A stretch of DNA of 64,000 nt, taken from an uncultured Bdellovibrionales bacterium. Lineage in GTDB: Bacteria > Bdellovibrionota > Bdellovibrionia > Bdellovibrionales > JAMPXM01. Every line of letters begins with the position of its first letter. Within the stretch, counting starts at the first letter, position 1. The stretch is from positions 1 to 64,000 of the forward strand of contig CALBDW010000166.1 in assembly GCA_937927435.1 (NCBI GenBank), read 5' to 3'. The notes under the pieces are model-generated. The model saw nothing but the letters and a program-made list of their open reading frames with translations. It did not search any database and had not been told where the DNA came from. A program made the position numbers and the translations under genes. Of this stretch, positions 44,111 to 52,564 are shown one piece after another.

Positions 44111-45004
44111 TCAAGTGTTCGGCGACGTCCGGGCCGGAAGAGAAACGACAATCAGGGCCGAAAGCACAAGGATCGCGCCGGCGACTTGCGCGTTCGACAT
44201 CCGCTCCCCAAGGATGAAGGACGCCAACAGAATGGTCGTAACCGGCTCTGAGATACTGAGAACGGACGTTTCCCAGCTTTGCAGTTTCTTGAGGCCCGCG
44301 AGAAAGAGACTCATGGCTGCAACCGAACAGATGACGGCAAGGCCTAGAATCCAAGGCCATGCTTCTTTAAGAGCGAAGGCGGTGCGCTCCACGCTTTGCC
44401 AATGCAGAAGGCTGAGGGCGACACCCCCTGAAAGCTGGATATAGGCGGTCGAGGCGAGCGTGTCAGCGGTCGCGAGAAAACGGCGCGAGCAAAGGATGTA
44501 AGCCGAATAAAAAACAGCCGAAGCGACCCCGAAAATCAAATAAAGCGGATTATAAACTTGGAAATCACCCCAAACTAGCATGACGAGCCCGGCGATCGCC
44601 ACAGGAAGGGAGATGAGCCGGTCTTTAGGAATCCGTTCACCGAGAAAGAGTCTCGCGCCGATCGGAACCATGACGGGATAAAGATAGAGAAGTAGAACCG
44701 TGAGCGAAGCAGACAGGCCCGAAAGCGCCTTGAAAAAGCAGAAGGAAAAAACGGCATAACCCGCAATGCCGAGAAAAACGGACCATAAGAGATGGGATCG
44801 CGAAAGCTTGAGACGACGGAATGACGTGAGGGAAAGAAAAGAAAGTAAAAGGAGGCTTGCTACAAGAAAGCGCAGACTTAAAACTTCGCCCGGTTCGAGC
44901 CCTTTTTTATACGCGCCTTTGGCGAGAATTCCGATGAATCCGAAGCAGATTCCGGAAACGAGAACCTCGATGACGCCGACGGCGCGATATGAATTGGAGA
45001 GCAT
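44111..45004 (-). CDS. EamA-family (DMT) transporter
   Basis: A 297-residue ten-helix transporter made of two EamA repeats (about 10-140 and 155-290). The first starts EVLVSGICFGFIGILAKGAY, the second ends SISEPVTTILLASFILGERM. It moves a metabolite, possibly an amino acid or derivative. It is divergent from proC and ends three bases from the convergent DJ-1 gene. The start at 45004 lacks a clear ribosome site. Confidence 0.9.
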   Translation of the reverse strand: MLSNSYRAVGVIEVLVSGICFGFIGILAKGAYKKGLEPGEVLSLRFLVASLLLLSFLSLTSFRRLKLSRSHLLWSVFLGIAGYAVFSFCFFKALSGLSASLTVLLLYLYPVMVPIGARLFLGERIPKDRLISLPVAIAGLVMLVWGDFQVYNPLYLIFGVASAVFYSAYILCSRRFLATADTLASTAYIQLSGGVALSLLHWQSVERTAFALKEAWPWILGLAVICSVAAMSLFLAGLKKLQSWETSVLSISEPVTTILLASFILGERMSNAQVAGAILVLSALIVVSLPARTSPNT

Positions 45005-45117
45005 GTGGTCATCATGCCACAGTGTCGGGAGGAAAAGGCAGTTTGATTTTTACGCCGAGCTGTTGCGCTACATGTGGACTGCGGCTTGTATTCTCGATAT
45101 GTCTAATAGACGGCGTT

Positions 45118-45158
45118 GGGACCATTCGGTCCCGGCCTCGCCTCAGAGGCTAGGGGGC
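45118..45158 (+). promoter_or_regulatory. tandem hairpins in the proC leader
   Basis: GGGACC-ATTC-GGTCCC (45118-45133) is followed at once by a second short hairpin, GCCTC-N-GAGGC, running to about 45151. The ribosome site AGGGGG follows directly. The structures could control access to the start of proC. I recognise no known riboswitch class here. Confidence 0.4.
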
Positions 45159-45162
45159 ATGC

Positions 45163-46002
45163 GTGAATCTTATCAAAAACCGTAAGATCGGGTTCATTGG
45201 TGCGGGCAACATGGGACAGGCGATGATCAAAGCGCTTGTCGATTCCCAGACGGTCAGCCCTTCTCAAATCTACGTTACCAATCGTTCCGGCGGAAAACTC
45301 AAAAAGGTTGAGGAAGTTTACGGCGTTCGTTCGATCAGAACCAACGAGGAATTGGTCGATGAATGCGATATCGTCGTCTTGGCCGTAAAGCCTCAGGACC
45401 TGGTGCAAGTCCTGGAGCCGATCGCCTCGTCGTTTCACTCGGGACACTTGGTGATCTCGGTTGCGGCCGGATTTACTTTGAAGACTTTGAAAAAACTTAT
45501 TCCCAATGCGGGGGGAATCGCGCGAGCCATGCCGAATACGGCCGCGACCATTCAAAAAGCGGTCGTCGGTTACTGTTTGGCCGAGGCTTCGGAAGCTTAT
45601 GAAGCAACGGTGCAAGAATTTCTTTCGCCGCTCGGCCTTGTGGTTCATGCGGAGGAGGAAAATGGCTGCTTTGCAGCGCTGACCGTCAGTTGCGCCAGCG
45701 GCACGGGATTCGTCTTGGAGCTCATGCAATACTGGCAAGAATGGATCGAAGAACACGGGTTCGATCCGCAAACGGCCAGGAAGATGGTGGTCCAGACCTT
45801 TCTCGGAGCGGCTGAAATGGCAGCCAGATCCGATTCAACGAGTATCACCGATTTGCAGGAGAAAGTCGTATCGAAGAAAGGGGTTACGTATTCAGGACTT
45901 CAGTCCATGCGAGAGCTGGAAATCGAACGCGCGCTTCGGTACAGCTTTGAAAAAGCGGCGATCCGCGATCAGGAACTCAGCCAGGGAACGGCCCAGCAGT
46001 AG
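45163..46002 (+). CDS. proC: pyrroline-5-carboxylate reductase
   Basis: A 279-residue cytoplasmic enzyme that reduces pyrroline-5-carboxylate to proline with NADPH, the last step of proline synthesis. The Rossmann motif GFIGAGNMGQAM (9-20) opens the protein. AVKPQDL, RAMPNTAA, and the C-terminal LQEKVVSKKGVTYSGL segment are all conserved. It starts with GTG, AGGGGG five bases upstream. It lies 101 bases before divIVA, an arrangement also seen in Bdellovibrio-like and other genomes. Confidence 0.95.
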   Translation: MNLIKNRKIGFIGAGNMGQAMIKALVDSQTVSPSQIYVTNRSGGKLKKVEEVYGVRSIRTNEELVDECDIVVLAVKPQDLVQVLEPIASSFHSGHLVISVAAGFTLKTLKKLIPNAGGIARAMPNTAATIQKAVVGYCLAEASEAYEATVQEFLSPLGLVVHAEEENGCFAALTVSCASGTGFVLELMQYWQEWIEEHGFDPQTARKMVVQTFLGAAEMAARSDSTSITDLQEKVVSKKGVTYSGLQSMRELEIERALRYSFEKAAIRDQELSQGTAQQ

Positions 46003-46103
46003 ATCAGTTTATGCGCAAGGCCTGGTCTTGCCGGACCAGCGTCGATTGCATAATCTGAATAAAAGTCGCGCGGAACCGCGCCATCGGATGTCACGGAGGA
46101 CAT

Positions 46104-46679
46104 ATGAAAATCGCGCCAATCGATATCGCCCATAAAACGTTTTCCCGGAAAGTCATGGGGCTGGACCCGGATGAGGTCAGTGATTTTCTCCGCGACGTCG
46201 CCGATCAAATGGAAGAATTGATCCGCGAGCGCAACTCGCTCAAAGAGGCTCTTCGGCAGAAAGAGCTTCAGGTGATGGAGTACAAAGAGCGCGATGAATC
46301 CTTGAAAGCGACACTCCAGACGGCGACGAAGATGGCGGATCAGATCCGGGCGGATGCCGAGCGCGAGGCGAAGCTCATTATCAATGACGCCAACCATAAG
46401 GCCGAGTTGATCCTCAAGGACAGCCGTGACTCTTTGAAGAAGATCTATCAGGAGATTGCGGATATTAAGAGACTGCGCATGCAGTTCGAAGTGAATCTGC
46501 GTTCACTTTGCCAAGCGCACATCGCGATGCTTGATCAGAGCCACGTGACAATGCCGGATCCGCAAATCAATTTGGCTCAAGCGGCCGCGACGGTGACAGC
46601 GACTCAAGGCCCGAGCGCGAACATGGCGGGAGCTTCGATGCCTCAGCGGGCACAAGCGGCGCCTCCGCCGCGTACATAA
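46104..46679 (+). CDS. divIVA: DivIVA-domain protein
   Basis: A 191-residue coiled-coil protein. The N-terminal membrane-targeting domain reads APIDIAHKTFSRKVMGLDPDEVSDFL, followed by a long coiled coil (about 35-150) and a Pro/Ala-rich tail. DivIVA marks negatively curved membrane and recruits division or pole-organising proteins. It is common in Gram-positive bacteria and found in delta-type Gram-negative lineages. GGAGG before the ATG is strong. An inverted-repeat element begins at its stop codon. Confidence 0.93.
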   Translation: MKIAPIDIAHKTFSRKVMGLDPDEVSDFLRDVADQMEELIRERNSLKEALRQKELQVMEYKERDESLKATLQTATKMADQIRADAEREAKLIINDANHKAELILKDSRDSLKKIYQEIADIKRLRMQFEVNLRSLCQAHIAMLDQSHVTMPDPQINLAQAAATVTATQGPSANMAGASMPQRAQAAPPPRT

Positions 46680-46781
46680 AACTGGCTCACAATCGCGGGG
46701 ATCAGTCGTTAACGTTCAAAAAGCGACGCCGTATCCGCCATTTAGCGCCATCACCACGGAAGTGAGCCAGTTTATAAACTG
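46678..46781. repeat. inverted-repeat-bounded structured element
   Basis: AAACTGGCTCAC (46679-46690) and GTGAGCCAGTTT (46762-46773) are perfect 12-bp arms 71 bases apart. The right arm runs into a perfect 14-bp palindrome, CAGTTTATAAACTG (46768-46781). Inside, GCGGGGAT can pair with ATCCGC, and GTCGTT with AGCGAC, so as RNA it could fold into a branched structure. It lies between convergent divIVA and dienelactone hydrolase genes. It is too large for a simple terminator. Confidence 0.6.
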
Positions 46782-46830
46782 TTCGAGAAAAGCGCTGTGA
46801 TGACACCCATCACTGCGCGTTTTTTGAGTC

Positions 46831-47607
46831 TCAGAAAATTTCCTTAAAGAAATCCAGCATCGCTTGCCAGCTGCGGCGATCGGCATTCTCGTTGTAAGCC
46901 GCGCCCTTCGAGTTATCGTTGCCGGCCGATTTTTCGGTGAACGAGTGGACGGCGCCGCCGTACTTGATGAGAGTCCAGTCGACGTTCGCTTTGCGCATCT
47001 CTTCTTCGAAAGCCGCGAGATCAGTCGCCGGAACGAACGGGTCGTCGGCGCCATGCAGGGCGAGCACCTTCGCTTTAATGCGTTTTCCGTCGTCAGGCCG
47101 CGGGCTATCGAGGCCGCCGTGGAAGCTCACGACACCCTTGATGTCGGCGCCGGCTCGCGCGAGTTCGATCGCCGCGGTACCGCCGAAGCAGTAACCGATA
47201 ACGGCGATCTTGTTCTTGTCGACACCGGCTTGCTTTCTCAGGACTGAAAGTCCTTCCTGCATGCGCATCCGGAGTGCGACACGGTCTTTCTTAAAGAAGC
47301 CGGCCAGTTCAGCTGCTTCTTTTTGATCTTTCGGTCGGGAGTTCTTCCCGTAAACGTCGACGGCGAATGCGATGTATCCCAGCTGCGCAAGCTGGTCGAC
47401 ACGGTCTTTCGTGTCTTGCGTTACCCCCATCCAGTTGTGCACGACCATGATGGCGGGACGCGGACCTTTGATCGAGTCGTCATAAGCGAGATAGCCGAGA
47501 TACGGTTTGCCGGCGAGTTTGTACTCGATGTCTTTCTTGACGATTTCCGCATGGGCAGCGGTCGTCGCCAAAAGCATTAACGTCGCAATAATACGCAGAT
47601 TGAACAT
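46831..47607 (-). CDS. exported dienelactone hydrolase-family protein
   Basis: A 258-residue alpha/beta-hydrolase with a signal peptide (cleavage near AAHAEI). The nucleophile is Cys140 in VIGYCFGG, with the acid in LHGADDPFVP and His in AVHSFTEK, the Cys-Asp-His triad of dienelactone hydrolases. The classical enzyme opens chloro-aromatic lactones; exported relatives have unknown substrates. It lies 24 bases after the DUF167 gene and is the last gene of a minus-strand run of three. Confidence 0.92.
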   Translation of the reverse strand: MFNLRIIATLMLLATTAAHAEIVKKDIEYKLAGKPYLGYLAYDDSIKGPRPAIMVVHNWMGVTQDTKDRVDQLAQLGYIAFAVDVYGKNSRPKDQKEAAELAGFFKKDRVALRMRMQEGLSVLRKQAGVDKNKIAVIGYCFGGTAAIELARAGADIKGVVSFHGGLDSPRPDDGKRIKAKVLALHGADDPFVPATDLAAFEEEMRKANVDWTLIKYGGAVHSFTEKSAGNDNSKGAAYNENADRRSWQAMLDFFKEIF

Positions 47608-47631
47608 GGAGCCTCCCCTACGCTGTTGGGT

Positions 47632-47958
47632 TCAGGAATTAGAGGCTAACAGCGTCTTCTGAACAAAATCAATTGACACGTCGGTGACGACGAAGGACTT
47701 GGAGCGGCTGGTTTCGCCCTTTGTCAACGTGATCTGTGAGCGCGAGACGCCGAGCTTTTCCGAGAGAAAACGAATGAGTTCTTCATTGGCGCGCCCTTCA
47801 ACCGGAGGAGCTTGTATGCGGATTTTGATCGCGTCGCCGTGGAGACCCGCGATCTCCGTCCTCTTAGCGCCGGGCTGGGCGTGAATTTGAATACGTACGC
47901 CGGTAGACTTCCCGACGTTGACGGAGGTGATCGCGGGTGTGGGGCTTTGTGAACTCAT
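47632..47958 (-). CDS. yggU: DUF167 (YggU) family protein
   Basis: A 108-residue small basic protein of the DUF167 family. The core RIQIHAQPGAKRTEIAG and VEGRANEELIRFLSEKLGVSRSQITLTKGETSRSK match well. The role is unknown. It is often found with proC and divIVA on one strand. Here it is on the opposite strand, 950 bases away. It overlaps the barrel-protein gene by ATGA. Confidence 0.92.
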   Translation of the reverse strand: MSSQSPTPAITSVNVGKSTGVRIQIHAQPGAKRTEIAGLHGDAIKIRIQAPPVEGRANEELIRFLSEKLGVSRSQITLTKGETSRSKSFVVTDVSIDFVQKTLLASNS

Positions 47959-49079
47959 TTCGACCGGTTTTTCTTTTCTAAAAGTTTTTCCGTTTGATCG
48001 AGAGCGTCCTCTCCTGAACTAGGAAGAACTTCGGCCTCCTCGCTTTCGAAGAGATCGTAGTCCACATCTTCCGTGTCGGGTTCGAAGCTTCGTTGAGCGG
48101 AGCTTTCGTCCGGACGGATGTACTTGTACCGCTGGGGAGCGGACGTGCGAACCACGGTCGGTGGTTGGGGATTGAAGGAGATCGAGCCGGTGATGGAGAA
48201 GCCTTCCGCGGTGTCGATGCCGTTGAGAGTTTTCGCCAGGCCCACGCGGATCCAGAGCGTCCGATCAGGGCGGAATCCAATCCAGCCACGGGCTTCGATC
48301 AGAGCCGGTTCGAAGGCGTAGTATCTAAAGCTCCCGGCGTTAGCTCTTTGGGCGGTTTGAAGACGCGACTCTCGCGTGCTTCGGTCGGCAAGGAAGGTTT
48401 CGTATCCGCTGATTCCTCCACCCAGGGTGACGATGGAGAACAGGCGCATGTCGGCGGTGACTTCATAGGCGAAGCGCGTACCCAAGTCGGAGAGAGGAAT
48501 ATGGAATCCTCCAAACGCACCCAAGCGGAATTTGCGGAAAGGCTTGTGCGCGAAGAGTCCCGACCGGATATAGGGAACGCCGTCGCTCGTCATCGGCTCG
48601 GTTTGATTGGGATCGGTCGGATGCATTGGAATTGAAACCAAGACTTCGGGAACGATGCGGAAATACTGCCTGTGCAGAAGCCAGTTCGCGCCACCGAAGA
48701 CCTCGGTAATTTGGGAGTTCGTCTTGTGGTACACGTTATCGGTCGCTTGCGAGTAGCCGAGTCCCAACCCCGCGAATGTTGAAAACTTGGTTGTGAAGTT
48801 GTAGCGCCCGCGGAATGTGGATTGGATCGTGGAAAACTTATTTTCGTTCGGCAAACGGGAGTAACTTCCCCGAACGTTGTCGTAGTTCGCTTGGGTCACG
48901 AAATACTCGACCCTTGCGGAAAGCCCGTAGGTGCGGCTCGCCCATCCTCCCGGCGGAGTTTCATAAGCGGTGACGGCTGAGGCCCGCGGACCGCAAACGA
49001 CCGCTAGGAGCGAGAGCCCAAGGAAAATCGTGATTTTTCGTCTGGACCTATTCTGAAAGTCGAAGTTCACGGAAGCCAC
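47955..49079 (-). CDS. predicted outer-membrane barrel protein with acidic C-terminal tail
   Basis: A 374-residue exported protein (signal peptide ending near PRASAV). Alternating hydrophobic/polar strands fill residues about 45-300, as in outer-membrane beta-barrels, for example FSTIQSTFRGRYNFTTKFSTFAGLGLGYSQ (quoted in part by position 80-110). A last strand GFSITGSISF near 295-305 is followed by an acidic, non-barrel tail of about 65 residues rich in Glu and Asp. No family is recognised. It starts with GTG at 49079, with only a weak ribosome site, and overlaps yggU by four bases. Confidence 0.65.
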   Translation of the reverse strand: MASVNFDFQNRSRRKITIFLGLSLLAVVCGPRASAVTAYETPPGGWASRTYGLSARVEYFVTQANYDNVRGSYSRLPNENKFSTIQSTFRGRYNFTTKFSTFAGLGLGYSQATDNVYHKTNSQITEVFGGANWLLHRQYFRIVPEVLVSIPMHPTDPNQTEPMTSDGVPYIRSGLFAHKPFRKFRLGAFGGFHIPLSDLGTRFAYEVTADMRLFSIVTLGGGISGYETFLADRSTRESRLQTAQRANAGSFRYYAFEPALIEARGWIGFRPDRTLWIRVGLAKTLNGIDTAEGFSITGSISFNPQPPTVVRTSAPQRYKYIRPDESSAQRSFEPDTEDVDYDLFESEEAEVLPSSGEDALDQTEKLLEKKNRSK

Positions 49080-49289
49080 TCTAAGGTTGTTCGGTTTCGC
49101 TTCAAGCAGAAACTATTTTGATTTTAGGATCTGCCCCCCCAATGCTCAAGGGTCTTTGTCATCCGGCGTTAACCCTTACGGGTTCTTCGTTCGCATTCTA
49201 CCGGTCAAAGCGCGGCTCGTATCGCGCCGTTTGCCAAAGGGCGGAGCGCATGCGAAAGTAGGCGCGCGCTTTTAATGGACAGGAGCTTC

Positions 49290-50519
49290 ATGCGTTCGCC
49301 TTTAGTCGTGATTTTCATCACGGTTTTTATCGATCTCGTCGGCTTCGGGCTGATCATTCCGACGGCGCCGTTTATTGCGAGAAACTTCGGGGCCTCGGCA
49401 GCCGAAGTCGGTTTGCTCATGGCGATCTTTTCGTTCATGCAATTCCTGTTTTCCCCGTTTTGGGGGGCTTTGAGCGATCGGATCGGCCGTCGCCCGACCG
49501 TCCTCATCACTCTTTTGGGGAGCGCCCTTTCTTATTTCATTTTCGCCTTTTCGAATTCGCTCTGGCTCCTATTCGTTTCGCGCGCGCTCGCCGGACTCTT
49601 CGGAGGAAATATTTCGACGGCGCATGCCTATATTGGTGACGTGACGCCGCCGCAAGAGCGTTCGAAAGGCATGGGGCTCATCGGCGCCGCGTTCGGCCTC
49701 GGTTTCGTTTTCGGTCCGCTCTTGGGCGCGGGGCTTGGAATCATCGGGCAGAAACTGGGAAATCACCCTCCGTTCGGATTGAGCTTTTCGGCTCTCGTGG
49801 TCGGTTTCCTTTGCCTGGCGAATTGCGCGTTTGCATGGCTGAGACTCAAAGAAAGCCTGCCGCCGGAAGTGCGGGCCCGCGCGCGTGAGGCGAACCCGCG
49901 TCAAGGGCGTTTGAAGACCGCTTGGGGGCAGATTCGCCGGCCGGTCACCGGTTCGTTGATGGTGGTCTATTTCCTTTCCGGTCTCGCGATGGCGCAGATG
50001 GAGTCCATGTTGATCCCTTACATGGCGGATCGTTTTCATTGGGGCCTGGAGATCACGATGTACGGTTTCGCGTACATCGGCGTCGTCATGATGATCACCC
50101 AAGGCTTCTTGGTTCGCTATTGCATGCCGAAGTTCGGTGAACCCGTGGTCCTTTGCGTGGGACTGGTGATGTTCGCCTTAAGTCTCTTCGGACTTGCGGC
50201 CGCGGGAGAAGTGTGGGGAATCGGCGTGGCTATGACATTCTTGGCTCTGGGTAACGGGTTGATGAGACCGCCGAACCTGGGAATTATCAGCCTTCTCACT
50301 CCGCCGGAGGAGCAAGGCCGTTCCATGGGAGTGACGAATTCGCTCGCGTCGCTCGGGCGGATTTTGGGGCCGCTATTGGGTGGTTATCTTTACGAATCGG
50401 TGAGCGGGCGGGCGCCTTTCATCGGGGCCGGTGTGGTTGCGTTGCTAGCTCTTGCCATGACGGTTGCCAATTACGGCCAGCTGCCGTCTTCCGGAAAAAC
50501 CACAAGTGAGGTCACATGA
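49290..50519 (+). CDS. MFS transporter, TetA-like drug:proton antiporter group
   Basis: A 409-residue twelve-helix major facilitator protein. The family motif GALSDRIGRRPTVL lies between helices 2 and 3, and RALAGLFGGNISTAHAYIGDVTPP matches the TetA/DHA1 branch. It exports a drug or metabolite. AGGAG four bases before the ATG at 49290 decides the start against the ATG at 49275. It overlaps the rhodanese gene by ATGA. The 210-base gap before it has no recognisable element beyond a small AACCC-TTAC-GGGTT hairpin near 49170. Confidence 0.93.
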   Translation: MRSPLVVIFITVFIDLVGFGLIIPTAPFIARNFGASAAEVGLLMAIFSFMQFLFSPFWGALSDRIGRRPTVLITLLGSALSYFIFAFSNSLWLLFVSRALAGLFGGNISTAHAYIGDVTPPQERSKGMGLIGAAFGLGFVFGPLLGAGLGIIGQKLGNHPPFGLSFSALVVGFLCLANCAFAWLRLKESLPPEVRARAREANPRQGRLKTAWGQIRRPVTGSLMVVYFLSGLAMAQMESMLIPYMADRFHWGLEITMYGFAYIGVVMMITQGFLVRYCMPKFGEPVVLCVGLVMFALSLFGLAAAGEVWGIGVAMTFLALGNGLMRPPNLGIISLLTPPEEQGRSMGVTNSLASLGRILGPLLGGYLYESVSGRAPFIGAGVVALLALAMTVANYGQLPSSGKTTSEVT

Positions 50520-50818
50520 GTGAGGTTTTTAAAATCGGCGAGTTTCAACTCAGAAACTTGATCGAAAACCGGGTGAAGTTCCTCTATCTGGATCTTCGTA
50601 AGGAGGACGTGCGCGAACACGAGCTGCTCGCGGGCAGCCTGAAGACGTCGCCTGAGGACGTGCTCGCAAAGGTGGAACAGAGCGGAGTGGGGAAAGATTG
50701 GCCGATCGTTTTGATTTGCGAGACAGGAGTCACGTCAATGGCGGCTGCGCTCAAGCTCGCAGGTGACTCATATGTCAACGTTTGTGTCGTCGAAGGCGGC
50801 CTAGAGGCGCTGTTTTAA
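50516..50818 (+). CDS. rhodanese-domain protein
   Basis: A 100-residue single rhodanese domain. The active-site loop is Cys68 in ICETGVTSM, replacing the usual CRSG-like hexapeptide. The FLYLDLRKEDVREHELLAGS stretch is conserved. Rhodaneses carry sulfane sulfur as a Cys-persulfide. It is coupled by ATGA to the MFS gene. No specific partner can be named; the sulfur operon lies far upstream. Confidence 0.88.
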   Translation: MSEVFKIGEFQLRNLIENRVKFLYLDLRKEDVREHELLAGSLKTSPEDVLAKVEQSGVGKDWPIVLICETGVTSMAAALKLAGDSYVNVCVVEGGLEALF

Positions 50819-50890
50819 AACACGCTTGGGGCGCGATGTCCCGCGTGCGTCGATTAAAAATCATGTTATGAATTTTTAGAGGACGATCCC

Positions 50891-52093
50891 GTGCCGCAAC
50901 AAAAGGTGGACAAACTCACTTCTGGTTTGTGGGACGCCGCCGTGATCGGCGGTGGTGTCGCCGGAGGCGTCGCCGCGATTCATTTGGGGCGTGCGAACAT
51001 CCGCACGGTTTTGCTTGAAAAGGACAACGAAACCGGCCCGAAGGTCTGCGGCGGGTTCATCGGGCCTGAAGGCATCCGGATCCTCTCCGAATGCGGCATT
51101 GATTTCGACCGGTTGAAGTCGCCGAAAATCAAAGCTCTCCGGTTTCATGGGCCGCTTCGTTCTTTTGAAGCCAACGTGCCGTGCGAAGCGAGAGTCCTGT
51201 CGCGTATGACCCTTGATCGCGAGCTGCTTGATATCGCTGCGGCTTGCGGTGTTGAAGTGCGTCGGGGCTCCTTCGTGAGCGAATGTCATGGCGAGCTTCC
51301 GTTCAAAATCGTCACCTGCGGGGAAGAGCTGGTCGCCAAACGTTTGATCCTTGCGACCGGCAAAAGCGAGTTCCGTTCGGTGCAGCTGCGGCGCGGGCGC
51401 GACGAAAATCACGTCGGTTTCGCTATGCTCCTGCGCTTGAAGCCGAGTATCAGGCGGCGATTGGCGGATCACATGGATATCTTCGTTTTCCGCCACGGGT
51501 ACGGCAGTCTTTCTCTTATCGAGGGTGGTGAAGACGCGTGTTGGAGCTTTGTTGTCGAAAGAGCCGCCCTGAAGGAGATGGGTGGTTCCGATTGGGATGC
51601 TGTGGCGTCGTATATCGCCGATCACAACTGGGAAGCGTCGAGGTATTTCGATGGCGCTGACCCGTTGTGGAAAGATTTTGTCAGCATTCCCCATCTGCCT
51701 CTCGGTTTTCTCCGGCAAGAACGCGGTACGCGTGGAATCTTTTGCTTGGGTGAACAAATGGCAGTCCTGCCTTCGCCGTTGGGAGACGGTCTTTCCGTCG
51801 CGGCGATCACGGGCCGGGAGGCGGCGAAAAACATTATCGGGGCGCGAAAAAGGGGATTGCGTCCTCCTGAATCCTCTTTTCAGTACGAGAAGGAGATCCG
51901 GCGTCAGGTGCGCCCCCGACTGGAGACCGCGTACCGGTTGCACGGCTTCTTCAAGAATCCGCAAATCTTCGATTGGAGCACCTACTTCCTCAAATCGGCT
52001 CCTTGGGCGGTCGAATTGGCTTTGAGCCTCATGGCGAACCGATCCGACCGGAGGTGGCTCCCGCAAGCTGTCGTAAAGCGTCTCCCGATTTGA
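50891..52093 (+). CDS. FAD-dependent oxidoreductase, geranylgeranyl-reductase-like
   Basis: A 400-residue flavoprotein. The FAD-binding GGGVAGGVAA motif lies at 19-30, followed by VLLEKDNETGPKVCGGFIGPEG, and the second FAD region is FCLGEQMAVLPSPLGDGLSVA. It resembles enzymes often encoded near type III polyketide synthases and to geranylgeranyl reductases. Neither partner is next to it here. It begins with GTG, AGAGGA seven bases upstream. The reaction is unknown; a redox step on a lipid or quinone is plausible. Confidence 0.85.
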   Translation: MPQQKVDKLTSGLWDAAVIGGGVAGGVAAIHLGRANIRTVLLEKDNETGPKVCGGFIGPEGIRILSECGIDFDRLKSPKIKALRFHGPLRSFEANVPCEARVLSRMTLDRELLDIAAACGVEVRRGSFVSECHGELPFKIVTCGEELVAKRLILATGKSEFRSVQLRRGRDENHVGFAMLLRLKPSIRRRLADHMDIFVFRHGYGSLSLIEGGEDACWSFVVERAALKEMGGSDWDAVASYIADHNWEASRYFDGADPLWKDFVSIPHLPLGFLRQERGTRGIFCLGEQMAVLPSPLGDGLSVAAITGREAAKNIIGARKRGLRPPESSFQYEKEIRRQVRPRLETAYRLHGFFKNPQIFDWSTYFLKSAPWAVELALSLMANRSDRRWLPQAVVKRLPI

Positions 52094-52215
52094 AATTCCT
52101 TCCCGGGGACGTGTCGTAGGCTCCGATCTCCTTGCAGCATAGCTCGGCGCGGGGCTTGCTCAGATCCACGGCCGAGCGGGCTCTGTACTGGGCCCGAAGG
52201 TGCCGGAGGCGAGCT

Positions 52216-52482
52216 GTGTTAAGACGTCAGTTTCACTTTGCTGTCGCGATCGTCGGACTGTTGATGTTCATTTGCGCGCAAGAGGTATTCAGTGCCGACT
52301 TCCAGACGCAAGGGAGCCCCGGCGTTATTGTCATGGAAGTGGAAGACCCGTCGGCGTCGGTCGCACTTGCCCTTCTCCAGCTGCTCGACGAAACCGAGGC
52401 GGATTCAATCGCCCAAGTCGAAGAAATCAATTCCGGCCGTTTCAATCCTTTCTTGGCCGGCCGTTCTTCCAGACTCCCGTAA
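52216..52482 (+). CDS. small predicted secreted protein
   Basis: An 88-residue protein. The N-terminal hydrophobic segment AVAIVGLLMFICAQEVFSA looks like a signal peptide with cleavage before DFQTQ. The remainder is acidic and includes LALLQLLDETEADSIAQVEEIN. The GTG at 52216 is chosen because CGGAGG lies six bases upstream. A longer reading from 52132 adds an Arg-rich N-terminus with no ribosome site. No family is recognised. It lies 82 bases ahead of valS. Confidence 0.55.
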   Translation: MLRRQFHFAVAIVGLLMFICAQEVFSADFQTQGSPGVIVMEVEDPSASVALALLQLLDETEADSIAQVEEINSGRFNPFLAGRSSRLP

Positions 52483-52564
52483 CAGATCGCGGCTTTACTG
52501 CCTTCCTGCACCGGTGGTACAGTCCGTCAGAGGCTAAGATCTTAATAACAGAGGGAAAAGTGCC

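Noticed and set aside
50876..52066. Long minus-strand open frame across the FAD oxidoreductase gene
   Set aside because: Antisense shadow of a gene with clear FAD motifs; no start signal and no recognisable domain.
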